Origin: Chloroflexota bacterium
GTDB lineage: Bacteria; Chloroflexota; Limnocylindria; Limnocylindrales; CSP1-4
Assembly: GCA_021812735.1 (NCBI GenBank)
Contig: JAKAMV010000074.1
Span: 1-19,863, forward strand
Direction: 5' to 3'
DNA length: 19,863 bases
A program made the position numbers and the translations under genes. How positions within the stretch are numbered: position 1 is the stretch's first letter; each line of letters starts with the position of its first letter. A model generated the notes under the pieces. It was not told the DNA's origin, made no database searches, and saw only the letters and a program-made list of their open reading frames with translations. Below, piece by piece: positions 7,013 to 13,013 of this stretch.

Positions 7013-8632
7013 TCAGACAGCGATTGGGTCGAACAGACAGCCGTCGGTGAACATATCGAAGAAGTCCGGCTCGGACTCGAGCTCCACGTGCTCGATGCGG
7101 CGAACGATGTCGTCCAGCTCGGCCCGGCGGCGCCGGGACAGGAGCAGCGCGCGGGCGCCGGCGATCGACGCATTGCCCACGCGGATCATGCGCTCCGGGC
7201 GGGCGTCCACCAGGAGGCCGATCTCCACCGCGGTGCGGATGTCGAGCGCATTGGCGAAGCCGCCCGCGAGGTACACGCGGTCAAGGTCCTCGGGCCGCAG
7301 GCCGAGCCGCCGGAGCAGGACGCGCTGGCCCACGGCGGTCGCCGCCTTGGCGATCGAGAGGTGGCCCGCGTCGGCGCGCGAGAACGTGATGCGGGGCTGG
7401 TCCACGATGCGGATCTCGTCCGAGCGGTCCGCGAAGCTGCCGCGGTCGGTCATCCGGCCCGAGCGCCGCAGGACCGCGAGCAGGTCCACCAGGCCCGACC
7501 CGCAGATGCCCTCGGGCGGCGCGTCGCCGATGACCTCGATCTGGAACTGGCCGTCCCGCAGGCCGACCCGCTCGATGGCACCGTCGGCGCCCGGCATCCC
7601 GTAGCGGACGCCTCCGCCCTCGAACGCGGGCCCGGCCGGGCTGGAGGCAGCGAGGATGCGGTGCCCGTCCGAGGCGACGATCTCGGTGTTGGTGCCGATG
7701 TCCACCAGCAGGAACGAGCCGCCTCGCTCGATCGCGTCCACCGCCACGAGGTCCGCGGCGGCGTCCGCGCCCACATGGCAGGCGATGAGGGGTCCCGCGA
7801 CCACCCGAGCCTGCGGGTGGATGAGCAGGCCCAGCTCGTGGGCGCGCCGCGAGATCATCGTGGTGGGCGCCTCGCCGCGCCGCCAGGCGGTCTCGGTGAC
7901 CGAGCGGTACGGCAGCCGGCCGATGGGCAGGATGTCCAGGTTGAACGCGAGGTCGCGCATCGTCGGGTTGCCGACGATCACCATCTCCACGAGCTGCTTG
8001 CGGTCCAGGCCCAGATCCGCGCACAGCCGCTTGAGCTCGTGGTTGAGCGCCCGCCGGAGCGAGAGGCGGAGCTCGCCCGGAACCTCGGCCTCGTACGTGA
8101 TGCGGGTCATCACGTCGCTGCCGCCGAAGCGCTGGGGGTTCTCGATCGACGCGATCGCCAGCACGGCGCCCGTCCGCAGGTCCACCAGCTCCAGCACGAC
8201 GGTCGTGGTGCCGATGTCCACGGCGACCCCGACCGCCGCCCCGCCCACGACCCCGAGATCCGTGCCGTCGTCCGCGACGAGGCGGCCGTTCACCTCGCGC
8301 ACGGCGGGGTCGAGGTCCAGGTCCGCTCGCTGCTCGTCCGGCGCCAGCAGGATCCGCAGGCGACGGCGGAGGACGGTGAACTCCACGTCCTCCGCGGCCG
8401 AGGCCACCCGCGCCTGGCACGCGAGGCGGAACGCGGGGCCGAGGAACGATTCCTCCTCCGTCCGCGGTGTGAGCTGGCTCCCGCCCGAGCGGATCTCCAC
8501 CACGCACTCGTGGCAGCGGCCAGTCATCTTGCACGATGCCGGAACCACCACGGACAGCTCGCCGGCCACATCGAAGATGGTCTGGCCGGGCACGAGCGGG
8601 CGCCGCTCGGACCCGTGGACGAAATCGGGCAT
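7013..8632 (-). CDS. Reductive activator of corrinoid proteins (2Fe-2S, ASKHA)
   Basis: RACE proteins use ATP and a low-potential electron to return inactive Co(II) corrinoid proteins to Co(I). The N-terminal domain (about 1-90) is a 2Fe-2S ferredoxin with Cys34, Cys40, Cys43 and Cys72 (C-X5-C-X2-C-X28-C). A linker follows, then the DUF4445/ASKHA ATPase-like part (about 135-520) with the two phosphate loops VDIGTTT (139-144) and VDIGTNTEI (310-318), the GNPTM motif (221-225) and the LAGGFAN motif near the end. The length of 539 is normal for the one-cluster bacterial type rather than the archaeal RamA type. No ribosome site precedes the ATG, but TAGACT lies exactly 6 nt upstream, suggesting a leaderless start. 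It is divergent from the corrinoid protein gene, its likely substrate, and heads the operon with MetF-MetV. Confidence 0.92.
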   Translation of the reverse strand: MPDFVHGSERRPLVPGQTIFDVAGELSVVVPASCKMTGRCHECVVEIRSGGSQLTPRTEEESFLGPAFRLACQARVASAAEDVEFTVLRRRLRILLAPDEQRADLDLDPAVREVNGRLVADDGTDLGVVGGAAVGVAVDIGTTTVVLELVDLRTGAVLAIASIENPQRFGGSDVMTRITYEAEVPGELRLSLRRALNHELKRLCADLGLDRKQLVEMVIVGNPTMRDLAFNLDILPIGRLPYRSVTETAWRRGEAPTTMISRRAHELGLLIHPQARVVAGPLIACHVGADAAADLVAVDAIERGGSFLLVDIGTNTEIVASDGHRILAASSPAGPAFEGGGVRYGMPGADGAIERVGLRDGQFQIEVIGDAPPEGICGSGLVDLLAVLRRSGRMTDRGSFADRSDEIRIVDQPRITFSRADAGHLSIAKAATAVGQRVLLRRLGLRPEDLDRVYLAGGFANALDIRTAVEIGLLVDARPERMIRVGNASIAGARALLLSRRRRAELDDIVRRIEHVELESEPDFFDMFTDGCLFDPIAV

Positions 8633-8638
8633 CCGGGA

Positions 8639-8644
8639 AGTCTA
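8639..8644 (-). promoter_or_regulatory. Candidate leaderless promoter -10 (TAGACT) for the activator gene
   Basis: On the minus strand the order is TAGACT, TCCCGG, ATG. The 6-nt gap would put the transcription start at or next to the ATG, and no Shine-Dalgarno sequence is present. The same geometry recurs before two other starts in this window. Confidence 0.45.
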
Positions 8645-8815
8645 GTTGGGACCCCCGCAACCCGCCCAGCCGTGGGGCCCGCGGCGATGGGACCTTCCGC
8701 CCTGGCTCCAGCCGCCGGGCATCGGCCGCTCCGGCACGGCGCGGGCGGGCGTTCCTTGGCGCGGATCAGGCCCCCCACCGCGTGCCCATAAGGTGATATC
8801 CATCATCCTGCGATT

Positions 8816-8878
8816 GTTCGTGCCGGTCGCCGGAGCCATGGGCGCCGGCCGTCGGCTGTGCCGGGCACGGGCACGAAC
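8816..8878 (+). promoter_or_regulatory. Structured leader: 9-bp inverted repeat enclosing a palindrome
   Basis: GTTCGTGCC (8816-8824) and GGCACGAAC (8870-8878) are perfect complements 45 nt apart. Between them lies the 11-bp palindrome GTGCC-G-GGCAC (8858-8868), which also shares GGCAC with the right arm, so two mutually exclusive folds can be drawn. It lies within the putative 5' leader of the corrinoid protein gene. No known riboswitch class was recognised. Confidence 0.35.
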
Positions 8879-8919
8879 CCGCCGTCCCGCCACCCCGGGC
8901 GTCGCTCGGGACCTGATCC

Positions 8920-8933
8920 GCGTCACGTGACGC
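8920..8933. promoter_or_regulatory. Perfect 14-bp palindrome, candidate operator
   Basis: GCGTCACGTGACGC is a perfect palindrome centred 54 bp before the corrinoid protein ATG. Its position and symmetry suit a homodimeric regulator of the corrinoid-methyltransferase operon. I saw no second copy of the TCACGTGA core in the window. Confidence 0.45.
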
Positions 8934-8979
8934 ACCCACCGCCGGCGCGTGCCGGCGCGGCGACCGGAGGAATGACGAC

Positions 8980-9627
8980 ATGAGCGAGGAACTGTTCGCC
9001 CAGATGCGCCAGTCGGTCATCGACGGCGACGCGGCTGCATCGGCTGCCCTGGCCGAGCAGGCGCTGGCGAACGGTGTCCCGCCGCTGGACGCGATCGACA
9101 AGGGCTTCGTGCCGGGCCTGACCTACGTCGGCGAGCAGTTCGGCATCGGCGAGCTCTTCCTGCCCGACATGATGCTCTCCGCCCGAGCGATGCAGAAGGC
9201 GGTCGCCATCCTGGAGCCGGTCATGAAGGCGGAGGCCACCGAGCGCCACGTGCTGGGCCGGGTCGTCCTGGGCACGGTCAAGGGCGACATCCACGAGATC
9301 GGCAAGAACCTCGTCGGCATGATGCTCGCCACGAGCGGCTTCGAGGTCCACGACCTCGGCGTCAACGTGGACCCGGACCGCTTCGTCGAGGCGGCGCAGG
9401 CGCACAACGCGGACATCGTCGGCGTGTCGGCGCTGCTGACCACCACGATGGCCGGCCAGCGCACGGTGGTCGAGAAGTTCGACGCGGCCGGCCTGCGCCC
9501 CAAGTGCCGGGTCATCGTCGGCGGCGCCCCGGCGTCCTCGACGTGGGCGGCCGAGATCGGCGCGGACGGGTACAGCGAGGATGCCATCGGGGCCGTGGCC
9601 CTCGTCCGCCAGCTCGTCGGGGCCTGA
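8980..9627 (+). CDS. Corrinoid protein (MtbC/MttC/MtgC type)
   Basis: This cytoplasmic protein carries the cobalamin-type cofactor that accepts a methyl group from an MttB-family enzyme and passes it on. Residues about 5-88 form the four-helix cap domain (B12-binding-2; FLPDMMLSARAM). Residues about 92-215 form the Rossmann-like B12 domain with GDIHEIGKN, where His105 is the cobalt ligand of the DxHxxG motif, followed by VGVSALLTTTM and VIVGGAP around the corrinoid tail. The length of 215 is typical. The ATG has a clear GGAGGA site. The two MttB-like genes follow on the same strand, and the activator gene is divergent upstream. The closest functional match among MtbC, MttC and MtgC cannot be told from sequence alone. 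Confidence 0.95.
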   Translation: MSEELFAQMRQSVIDGDAAASAALAEQALANGVPPLDAIDKGFVPGLTYVGEQFGIGELFLPDMMLSARAMQKAVAILEPVMKAEATERHVLGRVVLGTVKGDIHEIGKNLVGMMLATSGFEVHDLGVNVDPDRFVEAAQAHNADIVGVSALLTTTMAGQRTVVEKFDAAGLRPKCRVIVGGAPASSTWAAEIGADGYSEDAIGAVALVRQLVGA

Positions 9628-9648
9628 CCGCCCTCGCGCAGCGATCCT

Positions 9649-9668
9649 CGGGGCGGCCCGCCGCCCCG
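9649..9668 (+). other. Intercistronic hairpin 1 after the corrinoid gene
   Basis: CGGGGCGG (9649-9656) and CCGCCCCG (9661-9668) form an 8-bp all-GC stem with a CCCG loop, 21 nt after the corrinoid protein stop. It may protect the 3' end of the corrinoid mRNA or cause partial termination. No T-tract follows. Confidence 0.5.
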
Positions 9669-9676
9669 CACAGGCT

Positions 9677-9699
9677 GCCGGGTCGCCACCCGACCCGGC
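9677..9699 (+). other. Intercistronic hairpin 2 next to the mttB1 ribosome site
   Basis: GCCGGGTCG (9677-9685) and CGACCCGGC (9691-9699) form a 9-bp stem with a 5-nt loop. It ends 1 nt before the GGAGG ribosome site (9701-9705) of the first methyltransferase gene, so it could affect access to that site. Confidence 0.5.
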
Positions 9700-9710
9700 C
9701 GGAGGCACGC

Positions 9711-11174
9711 ATGAACACGGCACCGGCAACAGCTGCTGGGGTGCGCCCTCGTCTCGAGGTGCTCTCGCCCGCCGCCATCAACCGCATCCACCAGGCCACC
9801 CTCGAGGTCATCGAGAAGGTCGGCGTCAAGTTCCCGTCCGAGCAGGCCCTCGACATCTGGGCTGCCCATGGCGCCACCGTTGACCGTGCGACGAGCATCG
9901 TGAAGGTGCCCTCGCACATCATCGAGGCCGCGCTCAAGACGGCCCCGCCGGCGTACACCCTGGCCGCGCGGAACCCGGCCCAGGACCTGCCGCTCGACGG
10001 CCACCACGTCCACATCGCCACCGACGGCTGCGGCATCGAGGTGCTGGACCCGTGGACGCTCCAGGTCCGCCGGTCCTCGCTGCAGGACGTCGCGGACATC
10101 GCCCGCGTCGCCGACGCGCTCGACCAGGTGGGCTTCCACTGGGTCGCCGTGTCCGCGCAGGACGCCGACCCGGCCACCCGCACCCACGAGGAGCTGCTCG
10201 CCGTCTGGCGCAACTCCACCAAGCACGTCCAGACGGAGACCGTGGTCACCGCCGAGGACGCCCGGACCGCGATCGCCATGGCTGCGGCGGTGGCCGGCGG
10301 GCGCGACGCCCTGCGCCAGCGTCCCGTCCTGTCCCTGATGCAGTGCACGATCAGCCCGCTGGCCCACGACGGCGGCCCGATCGAGGCCTCCCTGGTCGCG
10401 GCCGAGGCCGGCGTGCCGGTGGGCTTCATGACCATGGCCTCGTGCGCGTTCAGCGGCCCGGCGACCATCGCCGGCTCGCTCGTGGTGGGCAACGCCGAGG
10501 TCGTGAGCGCAATGGCGCTGATGCAGCTGGCGTACCCGGGCTCGCCGGTCTACTACGCCGCCGCGCAGACCGCGATGGACCTGCGGACTGGCGCCTACAC
10601 GGGCGGCGGGCCCGAGGACTTCCTGTTCGGCGCGGCCACCAACGCCCTGTCGGACTTCTACAACGTGCCGCTCTCGATGGGCGCGTTCGCCACCGGCGAC
10701 CACACCTCCGGCTGGCAGGCGGGTCTGGAGAACGGCCTGTCGTCGTTCATGGCCTCGGTCGCCGGCTCGGACATGCTCCTCGGCGTGGGCCTGCTGCACG
10801 GGTCGCGGATCTGGTCGTTCGAGCAGATGATCCTCGACGCGGAGATCGCGTCGATCGTGGAGGCGATGCTGCGCGGCATCCCGTTCGACGACGAGGCGCT
10901 CTCGCTCGCGGCCATCGCCGAGGTGGGACCAGGCGGCGAGTACCTGACGCTCCCGCACACGCGCACGGCGATGAAGGGCCTGTGGAAGGCCAGCTACCTT
11001 GACCGGCGCACGTACGGCCAGTGGCAGGACGACCCGGACAAGTACCACCGCGACGCGCTCGAGAAGGCGCGGCATCTGATCCGGAACCACCATCCCGAGC
11101 CGCTGGACCCCGCGCTCGACCGCGAGCTCGTCGGGCTCGTCGAGGGGCACCGCAAGGCCGCCCTTGGCGCCTGA
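9711..11174 (+). CDS. MttB-superfamily methyltransferase 1, non-pyrrolysine
   Basis: A member of the trimethylamine methyltransferase family (PF06253), which moves a methyl group from an N-methylated substrate to a corrinoid protein. The frame is open for 487 residues with no internal TAG, so it lacks pyrrolysine. It therefore belongs with the quaternary-amine (MtgB-like) branch or another non-Pyl branch rather than true MttB. Typical family segments are LEVIEKVGVKFPSEQAL near the start, LMQCTISPLAHD (about 205), a conserved YYAAAQTAMDLRTG stretch (about 280) and GPGGEYLTLPHT near the end. The ATG at 9711 has a GGAGG site 5 nt upstream; the upstream extension of the frame overlaps the corrinoid gene and is rejected. 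Its substrate (glycine betaine, carnitine, proline betaine or other) cannot be read from the sequence. Confidence 0.9.
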   Translation: MNTAPATAAGVRPRLEVLSPAAINRIHQATLEVIEKVGVKFPSEQALDIWAAHGATVDRATSIVKVPSHIIEAALKTAPPAYTLAARNPAQDLPLDGHHVHIATDGCGIEVLDPWTLQVRRSSLQDVADIARVADALDQVGFHWVAVSAQDADPATRTHEELLAVWRNSTKHVQTETVVTAEDARTAIAMAAAVAGGRDALRQRPVLSLMQCTISPLAHDGGPIEASLVAAEAGVPVGFMTMASCAFSGPATIAGSLVVGNAEVVSAMALMQLAYPGSPVYYAAAQTAMDLRTGAYTGGGPEDFLFGAATNALSDFYNVPLSMGAFATGDHTSGWQAGLENGLSSFMASVAGSDMLLGVGLLHGSRIWSFEQMILDAEIASIVEAMLRGIPFDDEALSLAAIAEVGPGGEYLTLPHTRTAMKGLWKASYLDRRTYGQWQDDPDKYHRDALEKARHLIRNHHPEPLDPALDRELVGLVEGHRKAALGA

Positions 11175-11218
11175 GCCCTGATCTCACTGGCCGCGGGGCT
11201 GACCCGCCCGCCAGTCCC

Positions 11219-11246
11219 GGTGCCCGGCCCAGCCAGGTCGGGCACC
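11219..11246 (+). other. Intercistronic hairpin between the two mttB-like genes
   Basis: GGTGCCCG (11219-11226) and CGGGCACC (11239-11246) form an 8-bp stem with a 12-nt loop in the 97-bp gap, 25 nt before the next start. Like the two hairpins upstream, it may tune relative expression of the operon genes. Confidence 0.45.
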
Positions 11247-11271
11247 TCACCCCGCCCAGTCCGGAGATCCC

Positions 11272-12744
11272 ATGCGACCCAGCTTCGAGCTCCTCGAACC
11301 CGCCCTGATCGACCGCGTCGTGGACGAGGCGCTGGCGCTGCTCGCCGGCCCCGGCGTCAAGGTCGAGGAGCCCGAGGCCGTCCGCCTCCTGGTGGGCGCT
11401 GGCGGCACCGCCGACGGAAACCGGGTGGCGATCACCCAGGCGATGGTCCAGCGAGCGCTCGACACGGTCCCCCACGCCTTCGACCTGTACACGCGGTCGG
11501 GCAAGCCCGCGGTGTGCTACGGATCGGGCGCCGTCCACTTCGACCCGGGGTCGTCAGGGGTGGCGTACCTGGACCCGATCACGCTCGAGGCCCGCCAGTC
11601 GATGGCCGCGGACCTCGCCCGGCTCACGCGCGTCGCCGACGCGCTGCCAGCGTACGACGCGGTCTCGACCGCGATCGTGTGCCATGACGTGCCCACCGAG
11701 ATCGGCGATCTGTACCGGCTCTTCGTCTGCCTCGCCAACTCGGACAAGCCCATCGTGACCGGTGCGTTCACGCCGCGGGGCTCGGGCGTCATGGTCGATC
11801 TGCTGGCGCTCGACGCGGGCGGCCGGCAGGCGCTCGCCGACAAGCCGCGGGCCGTGTTCGACGTCTGCCCCTCGCCGCCGCTGACCTGGTCCGAGTTCGC
11901 CTGCCGCAACATCATGGACCTGGGCCGGGCGGGCGTGCCCGCCGAGATGGTCTCGATGCCGCTGGCGGGCGTCGCGGCGCCGGTGACCCTCATCGGGTCG
12001 ATCGTGCAGCACGCGGCAGAGTGCCTCGCGGGCGTCGTGCTCAACCAGCTGGCCGCCCCCGGAGCCCCGATCGTCTGGGGCGGCGCTCCGGCCATCGTGG
12101 ACATGCGGACCGGCGCCACGCCGATGGGCGCGATCGAGACCGCGATGATCGACGGCGGGTACGCCGCGGTCGGGCACCGGCTCGGCCTGCCGACGCACGC
12201 CTACATGGGCGCCACGGACTCGAAGATCGTGGACGCTCAGGCGGGCCTCGAGACGGGCATGACCGCCCTCGTCGGCGCGCTGGCGGGCGTGGACCTGATC
12301 TCCGGCCCGGGCATGCTCGACTTCCTGCTCGCGCAGTCGGCCGAGAAGCTGGTGGTGGACGCCGAGGTGATCGGCATGGCGCAGCGGCTGCTGCGCGGGA
12401 TCGGCACGCCGACCGAGACGCTCGCGACGGGGGCGTTCGCGGAGGCCGGGCCCGAGGGCCGGTTCCTGGAGCTGCCCGAGACGCGGAGGCTGTTCAAGTC
12501 GGAGCAGTACCTGCCGTCGCGGATCATCGACCGGCAGTCCCGGCGGGCGTGGCTCGACGCCGGCGGCGAGGATGCGTTCGGCCGGGCGCGCGGCAGAGTC
12601 GAGGAGATCATGGCGACGCACCCGCTGCCCGAGGTAGAGGCCGGCGTGGCGGCGGCGATGGCCGCGCGCGTGCGCGAAGCGGGGGCGCCGTTCGGGCTGG
12701 GGGAGGCGCTGCCGGGCGTGCCGGAGGGATTCGGCAGGGGCTGA
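11272..12744 (+). CDS. MttB-superfamily methyltransferase 2, non-pyrrolysine paralogue
   Basis: A second PF06253 protein of 490 residues, clearly related to but diverged from its upstream neighbour. Shared family marks include LLAGPGVKVEEPEAVRLL near the start, a PIVWGGAPAIVDMRTGATPMG segment (about residues 265-285) matching the MDLRTG region of the first copy, AGLETGMTALVGA (about 325), and GPEGRFLELPETR near the end. There is no internal TAG. The ATG at 11272 has a GGAG site 5 nt upstream. The two copies differ around the putative active-site barrel, so they probably use different substrates or partners. One may transfer methyl to a substrate while the other takes it from one. It is the last gene of the operon; the next 269 bp are non-coding. 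Confidence 0.9.
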   Translation: MRPSFELLEPALIDRVVDEALALLAGPGVKVEEPEAVRLLVGAGGTADGNRVAITQAMVQRALDTVPHAFDLYTRSGKPAVCYGSGAVHFDPGSSGVAYLDPITLEARQSMAADLARLTRVADALPAYDAVSTAIVCHDVPTEIGDLYRLFVCLANSDKPIVTGAFTPRGSGVMVDLLALDAGGRQALADKPRAVFDVCPSPPLTWSEFACRNIMDLGRAGVPAEMVSMPLAGVAAPVTLIGSIVQHAAECLAGVVLNQLAAPGAPIVWGGAPAIVDMRTGATPMGAIETAMIDGGYAAVGHRLGLPTHAYMGATDSKIVDAQAGLETGMTALVGALAGVDLISGPGMLDFLLAQSAEKLVVDAEVIGMAQRLLRGIGTPTETLATGAFAEAGPEGRFLELPETRRLFKSEQYLPSRIIDRQSRRAWLDAGGEDAFGRARGRVEEIMATHPLPEVEAGVAAAMAARVREAGAPFGLGEALPGVPEGFGRG

Positions 12745-12787
12745 CGCCGCGTCTGGCCAGCAGGCCGGCGCGCGATGCCGCCCCGAA

Positions 12788-12804
12788 GATGCCGCAGGGG
12801 CATC
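12788..12804. promoter_or_regulatory. Dyad copy 1, GATGCC-N5-GGCATC
   Basis: A perfect 6+6 dyad with a 5-nt centre (gcagg). It is the first of three copies of the same dyad upstream of the XRE-type regulator gene at 13014. It begins 44 bp after the mttB-like 2 stop. Confidence 0.6.
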
Positions 12805-12939
12805 AAACCGGGCCACGGACGCGCCTCTCACGGCACGTTCGATGCTCCCGGCGCACGAGAGCCGCTCGATGATGCCTGGCAGGCATCGGCACGGCCGCCC
12901 ATCCACGGCAGAGGCGGCGTTCCGGCCCGGTTTGATGTC
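12799..12939. repeat. 141-bp inverted-repeat element, MITE- or cruciform-like
   Basis: CATCAAACCGGGCC (12801-12814) is perfectly complementary to GGCCCGGTTTGATG (12924-12937). After a 7-nt mismatched loop on each side, CGCCTCT (12822-12828) again pairs with AGAGGCG (12910-12916), so the arms are 28 nt long and of equal length. The ends extend to 12799/12939 through one G-T position. The outer ends overlap dyads 1 and 3, and dyad 2 lies between the arms. It could be a miniature inverted-repeat element, a structured RNA, or part of the operator. No target-site duplication is evident. Confidence 0.5.
12871..12887. promoter_or_regulatory. Dyad copy 2, GATGCCTGGCAGGCATC
   Basis: A perfect palindrome with 8-bp arms and a single central base. 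It has the same GATGCC-N5-GGCATC form as copies 1 and 3, and its centre lies 83 bp from copy 1 and 63 bp from copy 3. Confidence 0.65.
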
Positions 12940-12950
12940 GCCACGGCATC
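12934..12950. promoter_or_regulatory. Dyad copy 3, GATGTC-N5-GGCATC
   Basis: The third copy has one mismatch to the consensus in its left arm. It ends 63 bp before the start of the XRE-type regulator gene, in the position expected of a promoter-proximal operator. Confidence 0.55.
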
Positions 12951-13013
12951 GCGCGGCACCGCGGGACCCGCCTGATAAGGCGCCGCAAAGGGCTCCGTGC
13001 TCTGCTTCGATGC

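Larger units (their letters stand above)
8645..8979. promoter_or_regulatory. Divergent intergenic region of the corrinoid module
   Basis: This 335-bp stretch has no credible gene. It contains an AT-rich island around 8788-8815 with TAAGGT (8789-8794), a possible plus-strand -10 that would give a leader of about 180 nt for the corrinoid gene, then inverted repeats and a palindrome listed separately. A CCGGAGGA ribosome site (8964-8971) lies 8 nt before the ATG at 8980. I looked for the cobalamin-riboswitch B12 box and did not find it. Confidence 0.5.

Noticed and set aside
8646..8930. Small open frames on both strands in the 8.7-kb intergenic region
   Set aside because: They have no ribosome site, no motif and a composition typical of random high-GC sequence. 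The region carries regulatory-type symmetry instead.
8645..8979. Cobalamin riboswitch upstream of the corrinoid protein gene
   Set aside because: I could not find the conserved B12 box or the usual core. Only unassigned inverted repeats are present. A covariance-model search would settle it.
9123..11150. A 675-codon minus-strand open frame across the corrinoid and first methyltransferase genes
   Set aside because: It is antisense to two well-supported genes that have ribosome sites.
9711..12744. Pyrrolysine-containing MttB
   Set aside because: Neither methyltransferase frame contains an internal TAG, and no pyl genes are seen.
12745..13013. CRISPR array, suggested by repeated short motifs
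   Set aside because: The repeats are 17-bp dyads with unequal spacing (66 and 46 bp between copies) and are not 25-40 nt repeats with uniform spacers. No cas gene is nearby.
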